Of a stretch of 38,073 nucleotides of DNA, positions 1-9,314 are shown in pieces. The stretch's first letter is position 1. Every line of letters begins with the position of its first letter. Source of the DNA: Rhodospirillales bacterium (lineage in GTDB: Bacteria > Pseudomonadota > Gammaproteobacteria > Steroidobacterales > JAHEKG01); the NCBI GenBank assembly GCA_024638475.1, contig JAHEKG010000006.1:1-38073 (forward strand), written 5' to 3'. A program made the position numbers and the translations under genes. The notes beneath the pieces were generated by a model, which was not told the origin of the DNA, did not search any database, and worked only from the letters and a program-made list of their open reading frames with translations.

Positions 1-421
1 GGAGGTCGTCGATCACCGTCCCGCCTATGCAGATCAGTTCCTTTCTGCCGGAGGTCCGCAAATTACCGTACTGCAACCCGACGCGTTGGCGTCCGCAGTT
101 GATCTCGATAGTTTTGATGCCGCGGTGGTGATGAGTCACCACCTGGCGACGGATCACGCCTACTTGCGCAGTTTGGCGAAAACGACGATACGCTACATCG
201 GCAGTTTGGGGCCGAGCGATCGACGCGATCAACTGCTCAAAGATTTGCTGCCCGAGTTGGGGGACGACCTAGTCGAACTCCGACGGCGCCTGTACGCACC
301 CATCGGCCTCGACATCGGCGCGCGCGGCCCCGAAGGCATCGCATTAGCGATCTGCGCACAAATCCAAGGCGCCCTGAGTGGACGCGACGCCGGCCATCTA
401 GGCCCTCCGTTTACTGGCTAG
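1..421 (+). CDS. XdhC/CoxI-family molybdoenzyme maturation factor, C-terminal part (5' end outside window)
   Basis: The reading frame is open from base 2 to the TAG at 419-421, so about 139 C-terminal codons are visible and the start lies upstream of the window. XdhC-family proteins bind and sulfurate the molybdenum cofactor and deliver it to xanthine dehydrogenase/CO dehydrogenase-type hydroxylases in the cytoplasm. The visible part looks like their C-terminal Rossmann domain: VVDHRPAY at the left edge, then VMSHHLATDHAYL, RYIGSLGP, and the typical ending PIGLDIGARGPEGIALAICAQI. The gene converges on the phosphatase gene and their 3' ends overlap by 11 bp. The client enzyme is not in the window, so whether it serves a xanthine dehydrogenase or a CoxL-type enzyme is unknown. 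Confidence 0.85.
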   Translation, partial: EVVDHRPAYADQFLSAGGPQITVLQPDALASAVDLDSFDAAVVMSHHLATDHAYLRSLAKTTIRYIGSLGPSDRRDQLLKDLLPELGDDLVELRRRLYAPIGLDIGARGPEGIALAICAQIQGALSGRDAGHLGPPFTG

Positions 422-2015
422 GCAACAAGCCGAGGGAAGCGGCGATCACGTGAAACACGTAGTTTTGCTCCACCGTGCCGCCCAACAATTCCGAGCCAGG
501 CCCTTTCGAATAAACGGGTACGTCTTGCCCACCGTGGACCGAATCGGGGACGGGATTTAAGGCGGGTTGGATGTAGTTGATGTCGTCGGTTGCATCTTCC
601 AAGAGACTGCGCTCAAGGCGGGCGCCTGGCCCACCGGCGTAGCTGAGGATGGTATAGGGCGGGAGGCCCCGGCGGCCCCCGCCGCTCAGACCTGGCCTCG
701 GCGGTCCCACCATCATCGTGGTAAGACCGAGGACCGGGTCCTGCCGGCGCGGATAACCCGACAGCGTTAGGGTGTGGCCATGATCGGCGGTCACGATAAT
801 CAGCGTCTCTTCGTCCGCGGTCAGATCATCGGCAACCGCCACCGCCCGAGCCAGCTCCAACGCCTCGCGTAACGCCCGCGCCGCGTTGTTGCCGTGGTGG
901 GCATGGTCAATGAGGCCGGCTTCCACGAACAAAAAGTAACCCTGGGGTTGTGCCCCAAGGCGTTGCACGGCGAACCGGGTCATTGCGCTCAGACTAGGTT
1001 CGCCGCCAAAGTCGGCCGCGCGATCGGCCTCGAACTCCATATGGGTTGACTCGAACAAGCCTAATACCGGAAGGCGGTCCGTAGCGAGTCCATCAAGCTG
1101 CTTGTCATTCCAAACGTAGGCACCCTCGGGAAAACGCTGCTGCCACTCCTGCACGAGATTACGCTCGTCTCCCCGCGAACCTTGTTGCAGGGAACCAAAC
1201 AGGCGGCGCTCAGATCTCCGTACTACGCTGGGTTCAAAACGGCCTTCCACTTCACCGTCCGCCTCCTCGTCACGACGAGTCTTGGGAAAGAAGGTGGCGC
1301 GACCACCGCCTAGAATGACCTCAATGCCATCGCCATCGTCGAACTCCACTAGCTGGCGGGCGATGTCGGCGCAACCAGTCTTTGCGGCGGCGGACGACAC
1401 CTGCCGATCTAACTCCCAACGCCGATTCGGGGCCTGCGCATAAGCGGCGGCGGGCGTCGCATGAGTCACCCGGGTATTCGTCACAATTCCGGTCGCGATG
1501 CCCTGCTGCTCGGCAAGTTCTATCAGACTGAGGGAGCGCGCAGGATCGCAGGCGGCGGCAGGGGCACCGCTGTCGGTGCCAATTGCGCCGAGCACCGTCT
1601 TGATGCCGGTGAGCAACGCGGTAGCCGTATTCGCCGAATCCGATACGATGACGTTGCTACCGTAGGTACGAGCAAGCGCCAATTGGGGAAACGATTCAAA
1701 ACTTAACGGCCGCATGAGGCCCGTCTGACTCGCGCCTTCCTGCGCCAAGAGGCGACTCGCCGTCACGGTCGCCACGTCCATCCCGTCGCCCAGAAAAAGA
1801 ATCACATTGCGTGCACGGCGGGGCTGCAAATCGGCACTTCGCTGCCGCAACGTCGCGGCGGCAGCCTGAAAGTAAATGTTTTCGCTTTGCGGGATGACGG
1901 GACGGGTCTTGGCCCTTTCCGCCGTCGAGTCGCTGCAAGCCGGCGCGCTAAAGCCGACGCAAACAACGAGTTTCAGGGCCAGCGCCCGCCGAAATTTCAA
2001 CTGACTTGCGGTCAT
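411..2015 (-). CDS. phoA: Alkaline phosphatase (PhoA family), exported
   Basis: This is a metal-dependent phosphomonoesterase that releases phosphate from organic esters outside the cytoplasm. The 534 residues cover the whole family fold. The first metal-binding motif is LGDGMD at about residues 75-80 (Asp77). The nucleophile lies in SDSANTATALLTG (Ser127). EAGLIDHAHHGN supplies metal ligands near residue 365, and TADHGH supplies ligands near residue 410. The N-terminus is a signal peptide ending SAPAC, so Cys27 could be a weakly canonical lipobox or a normal cleavage site. The ATG start is immediately followed by the basic n-region. It is the last gene of the minus-strand run, separated by 62 bp from the membrane-protein gene. 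I see no Pho box, but this was not searched systematically. Confidence 0.9.
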   Translation of the reverse strand: MTASQLKFRRALALKLVVCVGFSAPACSDSTAERAKTRPVIPQSENIYFQAAAATLRQRSADLQPRRARNVILFLGDGMDVATVTASRLLAQEGASQTGLMRPLSFESFPQLALARTYGSNVIVSDSANTATALLTGIKTVLGAIGTDSGAPAAACDPARSLSLIELAEQQGIATGIVTNTRVTHATPAAAYAQAPNRRWELDRQVSSAAAKTGCADIARQLVEFDDGDGIEVILGGGRATFFPKTRRDEEADGEVEGRFEPSVVRRSERRLFGSLQQGSRGDERNLVQEWQQRFPEGAYVWNDKQLDGLATDRLPVLGLFESTHMEFEADRAADFGGEPSLSAMTRFAVQRLGAQPQGYFLFVEAGLIDHAHHGNNAARALREALELARAVAVADDLTADEETLIIVTADHGHTLTLSGYPRRQDPVLGLTTMMVGPPRPGLSGGGRRGLPPYTILSYAGGPGARLERSLLEDATDDINYIQPALNPVPDSVHGGQDVPVYSKGPGSELLGGTVEQNYVFHVIAASLGLLPSQ

Positions 2016-2077
2016 CGTGCTCTGCTAAAGCCTAGACCGGGCCCATACTGGGTCGTCGGCCCGCCGCAGCGCAAGTA

Positions 2078-2998
2078 TTAGTTTCCTCCCGGACCCACCG
2101 GAGCCGGGCGGTCATCGATGTGCGCTTTCGTATGCTGAGGCGTTCGGATGACCAAAACGGCAGCAACGACGATGGCAGCAGTTATCAGGCTCATCTCCAA
2201 TGCGAATTCTGACGGCTTCTCCCAGAACTCCGTGATCAGGTGCCAACGCCCCACCAGCTCTACGCTGTTCCAAGCAATGATTGCCGTGGGTATACCATAG
2301 CGAATGGCCGTCGTGACCTTCCAGAAGCGCACCAGGCGCTGGAACAGATAGATCGCCCATACCGTATTGACGAAGAAAAACCCGTAGGTTACCGGGTGAC
2401 GATCGCCAAACAATTCATCGTTATACAAGAACAATAGCACCACATAAAAAAACCAAATGACGTAGATCGTTTCTAAACAGGTGATGGCCGCGAAACTGCG
2501 CTGATAACCTCGGTTCGGCTTGCCTGTGCGCATTTTTAAATTGCGCTGAAACCAAACAAACATGTTGCACTTGGTGTCTTTGTTGAACAAAAAGAACATC
2601 AACGTGGCCATGAGCACCCCGATGGAGGACATCATCACCAAGTATTCCGCTTTAGTGGCAATCTCCCCTGCGACATTCGGATCCATCAGGTCCGGCACGC
2701 TCAAATAATTGGCGTTCCAAACGAAAGAAAATTCGACCCACCCCGTCCACAGTAACGACCCGGCCCAGAAACCGAGCCAGGTACCAGCGACTTCACCGGC
2801 ATATTTCATGCCGTACCACAGCATAACTACCCCGACCAAGCCCATGAGCGCCGCGCTATGGTAAACATATTCCTCTCCAAGCCATTTTTCCATCACGATC
2901 ATGATGGTGTGCCCTAGACCCTGGAATGCGAACACGATGAGAAAGGCAAACAGCCCTATGAAAGGCGGCCGTACGAAAATACTCTTTGTGGTACTCAT
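2078..2998 (-). CDS. Polytopic inner-membrane protein of unknown function
   Basis: I do not recognise this 306-residue protein. It has about eight hydrophobic segments, starting with FIGLFAFLIVFAFQGLGHTI and ending with SLITAAIVVAAVLVI, so it is an integral membrane protein. Buried polar and charged residues (GHTIMIVMEKW, WVEFSFVWNANY, VELVGRWH) suggest a cofactor, ion or lipid site rather than a simple anchor. Its ATG overlaps the TGA of the upstream TetR gene in an ATGA arrangement (2995-2998), so the two are translationally coupled and probably share one transcript. A regulator-plus-membrane-protein pair suggests that the protein is an effector of the TetR regulon or is controlled by it. 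The substrate is unknown. Confidence 0.75.
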   Translation of the reverse strand: MSTTKSIFVRPPFIGLFAFLIVFAFQGLGHTIMIVMEKWLGEEYVYHSAALMGLVGVVMLWYGMKYAGEVAGTWLGFWAGSLLWTGWVEFSFVWNANYLSVPDLMDPNVAGEIATKAEYLVMMSSIGVLMATLMFFLFNKDTKCNMFVWFQRNLKMRTGKPNRGYQRSFAAITCLETIYVIWFFYVVLLFLYNDELFGDRHPVTYGFFFVNTVWAIYLFQRLVRFWKVTTAIRYGIPTAIIAWNSVELVGRWHLITEFWEKPSEFALEMSLITAAIVVAAVLVIRTPQHTKAHIDDRPAPVGPGGN

Positions 2999-3597
2999 GA
3001 CTTCACCTCGGGTTTTAGGAGGAGACCCGCCATGGCGGCGATAAACAACTTTCTAATGTCAGCGCTTGCTGAAAATACTTCTAAGATCGGCACGGCAACG
3101 CGGGCGATTAACCGCCCGCTATAATCGGCATCACCGTTGAGCAAGATTCCTGCGGGTTCGACACGCCGGACGAGTTGCACGAGCTCGTTGCGAAACTCAG
3201 CGTGATCCTCTTCGAATAACGAAAAGTAGACGCCACCGACCCGAGTCGCGACTCGCAGCGCGTTGGCGTTCAGTTCCCATAGAACCAGGTAGGCCTCGAA
3301 TATTCCGACCATGATCTGGCGGGGCGACTCGTCCGCAATGGCTTTTAGTTCCGCGACCCCGCGCCGGAAGACGGGCCGGACGAGTTCGGCCAACAGGCTT
3401 TCGCGATTGGAGAAGAACCGGTAAAAGCTGCTGCGGGCAATACCCGTCGCCGCCAGTATGTCTTCGACACTGACGTTTTCGAACCCGCGTTCGATGAACA
3501 GCTGGGCGCTTTTTTGCAGCAACAGGCGACGCGTCCGATCCTGGCGGTGGCGAACCTTGCTACTGATTTGCGCGACGGCTGAGTTGCGTGACGACAC
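2995..3597 (-). CDS. TetR/AcrR-family transcriptional regulator
   Basis: This is a one-component repressor-type regulator. The N-terminal helix-turn-helix is plain: RRLLLQKSAQLFIERGFENVS followed by VEDILAATGIARSSFYRFFSNRESLLAEL, with the recognition helix at ARSSFYRFF. The remainder is the variable ligand-binding domain. The longest frame runs from a TTG at 3675, but I prefer the GTG at 3597. It is preceded by AAGGA at a good distance, gives a normal length of 200 residues, and removes an uncharacteristic N-terminal tail. The gene lies 107 bp beyond the carboxylase alpha-subunit stop and is coupled by an ATGA overlap to the membrane-protein gene. A 12-bp palindrome at 3701-3712 is a candidate operator. 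The ligand is unknown; control of the downstream membrane protein and possibly of itself is inferred. Confidence 0.88.
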   Translation of the reverse strand: MSSRNSAVAQISSKVRHRQDRTRRLLLQKSAQLFIERGFENVSVEDILAATGIARSSFYRFFSNRESLLAELVRPVFRRGVAELKAIADESPRQIMVGIFEAYLVLWELNANALRVATRVGGVYFSLFEEDHAEFRNELVQLVRRVEPAGILLNGDADYSGRLIARVAVPILEVFSASADIRKLFIAAMAGLLLKPEVKS

Positions 3598-3700
3598 CAG
3601 GTTAATCCTTGGGTGACCAAACAATCGAACATTAGTGTACCACTTCGCCTCGCAATAAAAATCCCTTATAAACAAGCAAGTTACATAAAGTTACAGGTGG

Positions 3701-3712
3701 TGGTCTAGACCA
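3701..3712. promoter_or_regulatory. 12-bp perfect palindrome, possible TetR operator
   Basis: TGGTCTAGACCA reads the same on both strands. It spans the stop codon of the biotin carboxylase gene and lies just upstream of the TetR gene. A direct repeat GTTACA sits next to it (about 3680-3695). TetR proteins usually bind short palindromes near their own genes, so this is a candidate site by position and symmetry only. Confidence 0.3.
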
Positions 3713-5645
3713 ATCTAGCCAACTGTTGGCCTTCCCTCACTTGCTGGCCTGGGCGAAAAAAAACCGCCTCGACCACCCCGGCCCGGGGAGCCCGAATGGG
3801 GTGTTCCATTTTCATGGCCTCGACGATCATCAAGGTCTGGCCGACTTCTACCGCATCCCCTTCCGCCACCAGCACGTCCAGCACCTGCCCTGGCATCGGC
3901 GACACCAGCGCACCCTCTTGAGCCGCGGCCAAGTCACGTTGTCGTGGCCGCCGGTAACTTCGCGCTGCGGCGTCAACCCAGATCCAAACGGTCTCGTCAT
4001 CGAAAATCACCGGGCAGTCGAACGGCTCACCATCCAAGTCGCCATTGATGCGGTTACCGCAACGAGAAATTTCGGTGACACGCCAACGCTGGTCGTCCGC
4101 ATAGACAGTCGCGGCATTGCCAACGAACTCTATTTCGACGACGTTACCACCGTCCTCACCTTCCAAATCCAGCAGGCTGCGACCAGCTCTGTTGAGGCGC
4201 CACCCGTCGCCGCTCTGCCACGACAACGCCGCGGCAACTGCCGGCATGCCACAGGCAGCCACTGCCGCAATGGGCAAGACCGCTCGGCCCGCCTGGCTGG
4301 CTAACGGGAATTCGCGCTGATCGAGAAAATCCGTCGTTACGGCTCCAGCCCGGAATGCGGGGTCGGTCACGACCTGAAGCAGTACCGCAAGATTCGTTGT
4401 GACGCCGATCACCTCGCACTCGTTAAGCGCTTTAGCCAACACGCTCAAAGCCTGCTGCCGGTCCGCACCCCAGCCGATGACCTTGGCGATCAGGGGGTCG
4501 TAGAAAACGGTAATCTCATCCGCCTGCCTAATGCCGGTGTCGATCCGCACCGCATTGCCCTGTTCCGGCAGGCGCAAGTGCCTAAGCACACCGGTCGATG
4601 GCAGATGTTCCGCCTTCGGGTCCTCCGCATATAGCCGAGCCTCTATCGCATGGCCCTCAAACCGGACTTCTGCTTGTCGAATGTCCAAGTTCTCGCCGGC
4701 GGCAATCAACAACTGCCACAAGACCAAATCGATACCGGTAATCATCTCCGTGACGGGATGCTCCACCTGGAGCCGCGTGTTCATCTCCATAAAGAAGAAT
4801 TCCTCACCCACTACTAGAAACTCCACCGTACCGGCCCCTCGGTAGTCGATAGCCTGAGCGGCAGCTATGGCGGCGCGATGGATTGCTTCGCGCAGGCCAG
4901 CATTGAGATCCGGAGCCGGCGCTTCTTCGAAGACTTTTTGGTAGCGACGCTGTACTGAACAGTCCCGCTCGCCCAGGTGAATACAATGGCCGCGGTTGTC
5001 AGCCAGAATTTGCACCTCGACATGGCGGGGCCGAGTCAAGTAGCGCTCAAGAATCAAGCGATCGTCGCCGAAGGCCTTAACCGCCTCGCGCCTAGCAGAC
5101 TGAAGTTGTTGCACTAGGTCATCGGCCTGGCGGATCAAGCGCATGCCTTTACCGCCACCGCCGGCAACCGGTTTTGCCAACAACGGGAACCCGATTGCGT
5201 TAGCCGCGCCGACGAGGGCTTCAAGTGATTGGTCGGCCCCGTCGTAACCGGGGACCACGGGCACATTCGCCGCCGCCATGAGCTGTTTGGCGCGAGCCTT
5301 GTCGCCCATAGCCGCAATCGCGTCGGCTGATGGCCCGACGAATACCACGCCGGCTGCCGCGCAAGCCCGGGCGAAGTCCGCGTTCTCGGCCAAGAAACCG
5401 TATCCGGGGTGCACCGCTTGCGCGCCCGTTGCCTGGGCCGCAGCGACGATCCGTGCAATGTCGAGGTAACTGCTTTGGGGGGCCGCCCCGCCAATTTCTA
5501 CGGCGCTATCGGCGAGCGCCACATGCAGCGCATCACGATCGACGGTCGAATAGACCGCCACGGTGTGGATACCCAAAGCCTGGGCGCTGCGAATCACGCG
5601 GCACGCAATCTCGCCTCGGTTGGCGATTAGGAGGCGTTCGAACAT
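3705..5645 (-). CDS. liuD: Methylcrotonyl-CoA carboxylase alpha subunit (biotin carboxylase + biotin carrier)
   Basis: This subunit carboxylates its own biotin with ATP and bicarbonate, for transfer by the beta subunit. The 646 residues are ordered as usual: biotin-carboxylase N-domain (FERLLIANRGEIACRVIRSA), ATP-grasp domain with the glycine-rich AKPVAGGGGKGMRLI, HVEVQILADNRG and EMNTRLQVEHPVTE, a linker, and a biotinyl domain with EAMKME (Lys612 is the biotinylation site). The beta-subunit stop lies only 2 nt before its ATG, so the two are coupled. The neighbouring isovaleryl-CoA dehydrogenase points to leucine degradation, where 3-methylcrotonyl-CoA is the substrate. Geranyl-CoA or propionyl-CoA carboxylase are less likely alternatives. 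The gene order dehydrogenase-beta-alpha matches liu clusters, but no hydratase separates the subunits here. Confidence 0.9.
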   Translation of the reverse strand: MFERLLIANRGEIACRVIRSAQALGIHTVAVYSTVDRDALHVALADSAVEIGGAAPQSSYLDIARIVAAAQATGAQAVHPGYGFLAENADFARACAAAGVVFVGPSADAIAAMGDKARAKQLMAAANVPVVPGYDGADQSLEALVGAANAIGFPLLAKPVAGGGGKGMRLIRQADDLVQQLQSARREAVKAFGDDRLILERYLTRPRHVEVQILADNRGHCIHLGERDCSVQRRYQKVFEEAPAPDLNAGLREAIHRAAIAAAQAIDYRGAGTVEFLVVGEEFFFMEMNTRLQVEHPVTEMITGIDLVLWQLLIAAGENLDIRQAEVRFEGHAIEARLYAEDPKAEHLPSTGVLRHLRLPEQGNAVRIDTGIRQADEITVFYDPLIAKVIGWGADRQQALSVLAKALNECEVIGVTTNLAVLLQVVTDPAFRAGAVTTDFLDQREFPLASQAGRAVLPIAAVAACGMPAVAAALSWQSGDGWRLNRAGRSLLDLEGEDGGNVVEIEFVGNAATVYADDQRWRVTEISRCGNRINGDLDGEPFDCPVIFDDETVWIWVDAAARSYRRPRQRDLAAAQEGALVSPMPGQVLDVLVAEGDAVEVGQTLMIVEAMKMEHPIRAPRAGVVEAVFFRPGQQVREGQQLARLV

Positions 5646-5647
5646 GA

Positions 5648-7255
5648 TTACATGCGAAAGATGCCGTACGGCGTTTCACTTTCCATAGGCGCCGCGGCGG
5701 TAATAGCTAAGGCGAGCGCAAGCACTCGGCGGGTATCCAAGGGATCGATGACGCCATCGTCCCATAACCGGGCGCTGGCATAATAGGGGTGACCTTGAAC
5801 CTCATACTGTTCCAAGATGGCCTGGCGAAACGCTGCCTCGTCTTCCTCCGACCACGCCTTACCCTGCCCTTCGCGCGACTCTCGTTGCACCATGGCCAGT
5901 ACGGTAGCGGCCTGTTCACCACCCATGACCGAGATCCGCGCGTTCGGCCAAGTCCACAAAAAACGCGCGTCATAGGCGCGACCACACATGCCATAGTTCC
6001 CCGCGCCGAAGGACCCACCGATAATGACGGTAAGTTTCGGTACTCGAGCGCAGGCCACCGCGGTGACTAGCTTGGCGCCATCTTTGGCGATCCCGGCCGC
6101 CTCGTACTTTCCGCCGACCATGAAGCCGGTGATGTTTTGCAGGAACAGCAGCGGAATACCGCGTCGATTACATAGCTCGATAAAGTGCGCGCCCTTGAGC
6201 GCAGACTCGGAAAACAATATGCCGTTGTTCGCGAGCACGCCGACCGGGTAGCCTTCGATATGCCCAAAACCGCAAACCAGGGTCTTGCCGTAAAGCGGTT
6301 TGAATTCGCTAAATTCTGAATCGTCAAGTAGCCGCGCCAACACTTCGCGAACGTCGTATGGCGTGCGGGTATCCTTAGGAACGACGCCATAAATCTCGTC
6401 AGCGGGGTAGCGCGGCGCGCGCGCGGCCAGCGGTGGCGCGGCTGGAGCGGCCCGGTTCAGATGGGCCACCAACTCGCGGGCAATTAATAGCGCATGGCTA
6501 TCGTCCTCGGCTAGATAATCAGCCACCCCGGACTGGCGCGTGTGGACATCCCCACCACCCAGCGATTCGGCATCGATCTCCTCACCGGTTGCGGCCTTCA
6601 CCAATGGTGGCCCACCCAGAAAGATCGTCCCCTGCTCCCTAACGATGATCGTTTGATCGGACATGGCCGGAACATAAGCACCACCCGCCGTGCAGGAACC
6701 CATCACGACCGCTATTTGCGGAATATTGCGGGCCGACAGCTGAGCCTGGTTGAAAAAGATACGTCCGAAGTGGTCGCGATCGGGAAATACTTCGTCCTGG
6801 CGAGGCAGAAAAGCGCCGCCCGAATCCACCAAATAAATGCAGGGCAGATGATTCTCTAAGGCGATCTCTTGGGCGCGCAAATGTTTTTTTACGGTAAGCG
6901 GATAGTAACTACCGCCCTTTACGGTGGCGTCGTTGGCAACGAGCATACACAGGGTGCCGGACACTTGACCGACACCCGTGATGATACCCGCCGAAGGTAC
7001 CTGATCCTCGTACATTCCGTTGGCTGCAAGCGCGCCTACCTCCAGGAAAGCCGCGCCTGGATCGACGAGCTTGTCGATGCGATCGCGGGGTAATAACTTA
7101 CCGCGACCGACGTGGCGCTCCCGGGCACGCTCCGACCCTCCTTGGGCTAGGCCGGCCGTCTTGGCATGGAGATCGGCTGCGAGCGTGCGGTTGGCCGTGG
7201 CATTGGCCCCAAACACTGCATCGTTGGGATTGAGGCCGCTAATTATTGTCGACAT
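5648..7255 (-). CDS. liuB: Methylcrotonyl-CoA carboxylase beta subunit (carboxyltransferase)
   Basis: This subunit transfers the carboxyl group from biotin to 3-methylcrotonyl-CoA, giving 3-methylglutaconyl-CoA. At 535 residues it has the normal length of the family. Typical carboxyltransferase stretches are [82 protein letters not shown] and [16 protein letters not shown]. The stretch [17 protein letters not shown] is characteristic of MCC beta rather than of propionyl-CoA carboxylase beta. The gene starts 24 bp after the isovaleryl-CoA dehydrogenase stop and ends 2 bp before the alpha-subunit ATG, so the three form one operon. Confidence 0.93.
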   Translation of the reverse strand: MSTIISGLNPNDAVFGANATANRTLAADLHAKTAGLAQGGSERARERHVGRGKLLPRDRIDKLVDPGAAFLEVGALAANGMYEDQVPSAGIITGVGQVSGTLCMLVANDATVKGGSYYPLTVKKHLRAQEIALENHLPCIYLVDSGGAFLPRQDEVFPDRDHFGRIFFNQAQLSARNIPQIAVVMGSCTAGGAYVPAMSDQTIIVREQGTIFLGGPPLVKAATGEEIDAESLGGGDVHTRQSGVADYLAEDDSHALLIARELVAHLNRAAPAAPPLAARAPRYPADEIYGVVPKDTRTPYDVREVLARLLDDSEFSEFKPLYGKTLVCGFGHIEGYPVGVLANNGILFSESALKGAHFIELCNRRGIPLLFLQNITGFMVGGKYEAAGIAKDGAKLVTAVACARVPKLTVIIGGSFGAGNYGMCGRAYDARFLWTWPNARISVMGGEQAATVLAMVQRESREGQGKAWSEEDEAAFRQAILEQYEVQGHPYYASARLWDDGVIDPLDTRRVLALALAITAAAPMESETPYGIFRM

Positions 7256-7279
7256 GGCGGTATTGTTTCAGAGAAGCCG

Positions 7280-8419
7280 TTACGGCGTCGAGTCAAAAAG
7301 CTCGCGCCCGATGAGCATTCGGCGAATTTCACTGGTCCCGGCGCCGATTTCATAAAGCTTAGCGTCGCGTAACAGGCGGCCGGTGGGATAATCGTTGATA
7401 TAGCCGTTACCGCCCAAGGCCTGTATCGCCTCCAACGCCATCCAAGTGGCTTTCTCGGAGGCGAACAAGATGCAGGCCGCCGCGTCGAAACGAGTAGTGC
7501 GACCCCGATCGCAGGCGTTAGCAACCGCATAAACGTAGGAACGTGCCGCATTCATGTTCGTATATAGGTCGGCAATTTTCGCCTGCATGAGTTGGAAGGT
7601 GCCGATGGGTTGGCCAAACTGCTTGCGCTCGTGGACATAGGGCAGAACCGTATCCATGCATGCGCGCATGATACCCAGGGAGCCGCCGGCCAGCACGACG
7701 CGCTCGTAGTCGAGGCCGCTCATGAGGATCTTGGCGCCCTCCCCCAGCGTGCCGAGCACCTGCTGCTTTGGCACGATACAATCCTTGAAAACCAACTCGC
7801 AGGTATCGGAGCCGCGCATACCTAGCTTGTCCAGTTTCTGGGCCGTCGAAAAACCGCGCGTACCTTTTTCTACAATGAACGCCGTGATACCCGCATCCGC
7901 CTTCGCGTAAACTACCAGCACGTCGGCATCGGGGCCGTTGGTAATCCACATCTTGTTGCCGTTGAGGAGGAACCCCTCATTGCATTCGCGGGCGCTGGTA
8001 CGCATGCCCAAAACGTCGGAACCCGCACCCGGTTCGCTCATCGCCAAGGCGCCTACGTGTTCGCCACTGATCAACGCCGGTAACCAACGCCGTTTTTGCG
8101 CTTCGCTGCCCCAACGGCGAAGTTGGTTGACGCAAAGGTTGGAATGAGCCCCATAGGACAGGCCCACGGCCGCCGAAGCGCGGCTGATCTCCTCCATAGC
8201 CACCACGTGGGCCAAGTAGCCGAGTCCGGCGCCTCCGTACTCGGCTTCAACGGTGATGCCGAGCAGACCCAGCTGACCGAGCTGAGGCCATAGGTCCCGC
8301 GGAAAGACATTACTACGGTCGATTTCCTCCGCCCGCGGAGCGATGGCGGCGGTTGCGAAATCCGCAACCGCGTCACGCATGAGGTCGAGCTCTTCACCCA
8401 AACCGAAATCGAATTCCAC
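7280..8419 (-). CDS. liuA: Isovaleryl-CoA dehydrogenase
   Basis: This is an FAD-dependent acyl-CoA dehydrogenase that oxidises isovaleryl-CoA to 3-methylcrotonyl-CoA, the step before the carboxylase encoded next door. The 379 residues show the family fold: [39 protein letters not shown] (flavin contact), [21 protein letters not shown] and [28 protein letters not shown] holds Glu239 at the position of the catalytic glutamate found in isovaleryl-CoA dehydrogenases, rather than the C-terminal position used by other acyl-CoA dehydrogenases. The C-terminal [33 protein letters not shown] motif region (about residues 335-370) is also typical. The start is a GTG with a GGGGTAGCGA stretch upstream and an in-frame stop close by, so no longer start is possible. 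Confidence 0.93.
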   Translation of the reverse strand: MEFDFGLGEELDLMRDAVADFATAAIAPRAEEIDRSNVFPRDLWPQLGQLGLLGITVEAEYGGAGLGYLAHVVAMEEISRASAAVGLSYGAHSNLCVNQLRRWGSEAQKRRWLPALISGEHVGALAMSEPGAGSDVLGMRTSARECNEGFLLNGNKMWITNGPDADVLVVYAKADAGITAFIVEKGTRGFSTAQKLDKLGMRGSDTCELVFKDCIVPKQQVLGTLGEGAKILMSGLDYERVVLAGGSLGIMRACMDTVLPYVHERKQFGQPIGTFQLMQAKIADLYTNMNAARSYVYAVANACDRGRTTRFDAAACILFASEKATWMALEAIQALGGNGYINDYPTGRLLRDAKLYEIGAGTSEIRRMLIGRELFDSTP

Positions 8420-8495
8420 TCGCTACCCCAGGATCTGCGTCCAACCAGCGCCGAGTTCCATTGTCCGCCCGGCAAGCGGGAGATCCATACCCTAG

Positions 8496-9314
8496 TCAGG
8501 GTAGATGGGTCATGGCGTCCAAAAAATAGGCAAACAGGGCGGCCTGGGAGGTGACTTGCAGCTTGGCGTACAGATTTTTGCGATGCACGGTCACCGTCGC
8601 CGGTGAAATCTGCAATTCCCGAGCGACGGACTTCGCCGAGTGTCCCTTGAGCAGTAGCACGGCCACCTCACGTTCACGGGCCGTCAGCAGCTCACCGCCA
8701 AATTCTTCGAAGCAATCCAACATGCGCTGGTGCAGCTCATCCGCTTGCACGCGTGGATCGAGGCAGCGGCCGATTCGGCCCATGGCCGCATGAATGACCG
8801 GACCGACGCCCTTCAGACGAGCCAATTCGCGGGGACTAAAACGACTGGACCGACGGCCGATCACTAGCGCTAGCGTCAACCCGTCGGCCACCGGCGTCAC
8901 CGCATCGGCCTCATCGACGAGATGTGTGCGCAAACGATACTCGCGATAGTAGGCAGATACGTTGAACCGGTCCGGAGAGCGATCGCGAAACCGAAACATC
9001 CCAGGCCGCTTCGCGTTCAGAGCCAGCTCATAGAGTGGGTCGAGCAGATAGGGGCCGGCCAAGTAGCGATCGATGTAATGGGCCGCAACCCGCTGCGTCA
9101 TCGTGTGATGAATCACCTCGGGGCGGGCTTGGCTGCGGTATGCCACCAGGCAAGTACCATCATCGTGGACAACGGTTCCCACGGCCCTGGCCAGCGCCTT
9201 ACAAAGATCAGCGCGGTCCTCCGCCGCAACCAATTCGGCGACCGCGCTTTGCCAGGCTGGCGCGGTGAACTTCAAGTTAGTCGTCGGTCTTGCTGTCCGG
9301 CACGGCAAACACAC
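8496..9314 (-). CDS. LuxR-type transcriptional regulator
   Basis: The C-terminus is a GerE/LuxR helix-turn-helix: LLTAREREVAVLLLKGHSAK then SVARELQISPATVTVHRKN and LYAKLQVTSQAALFAYFL (about residues 205-265). The N-terminal 190 residues are a sensor region without recognisable autoinducer or receiver motifs, so the signal is unknown. The frame begins at a GTG (9314) that overlaps the upstream dehydratase gene by 38 bp. TTG codons at 9308 and 9274 are alternatives, and the last would start just after the upstream stop. It stands between the AbfD-like gene and the leucine genes and could control either. A 6-bp inverted repeat (TACCCT...AGGGTA, 8488-8503) lies across its stop, just before the dehydrogenase gene. 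Confidence 0.8.
   Translation of the reverse strand: MCLPCRTARPTTNLKFTAPAWQSAVAELVAAEDRADLCKALARAVGTVVHDDGTCLVAYRSQARPEVIHHTMTQRVAAHYIDRYLAGPYLLDPLYELALNAKRPGMFRFRDRSPDRFNVSAYYREYRLRTHLVDEADAVTPVADGLTLALVIGRRSSRFSPRELARLKGVGPVIHAAMGRIGRCLDPRVQADELHQRMLDCFEEFGGELLTAREREVAVLLLKGHSAKSVARELQISPATVTVHRKNLYAKLQVTSQAALFAYFLDAMTHLP

Noticed and set aside
8488-8503. Six-bp inverted repeat across the LuxR stop as a terminator
   Set aside because: Too short and without a T-run; kept only as a note in the regulator entry.
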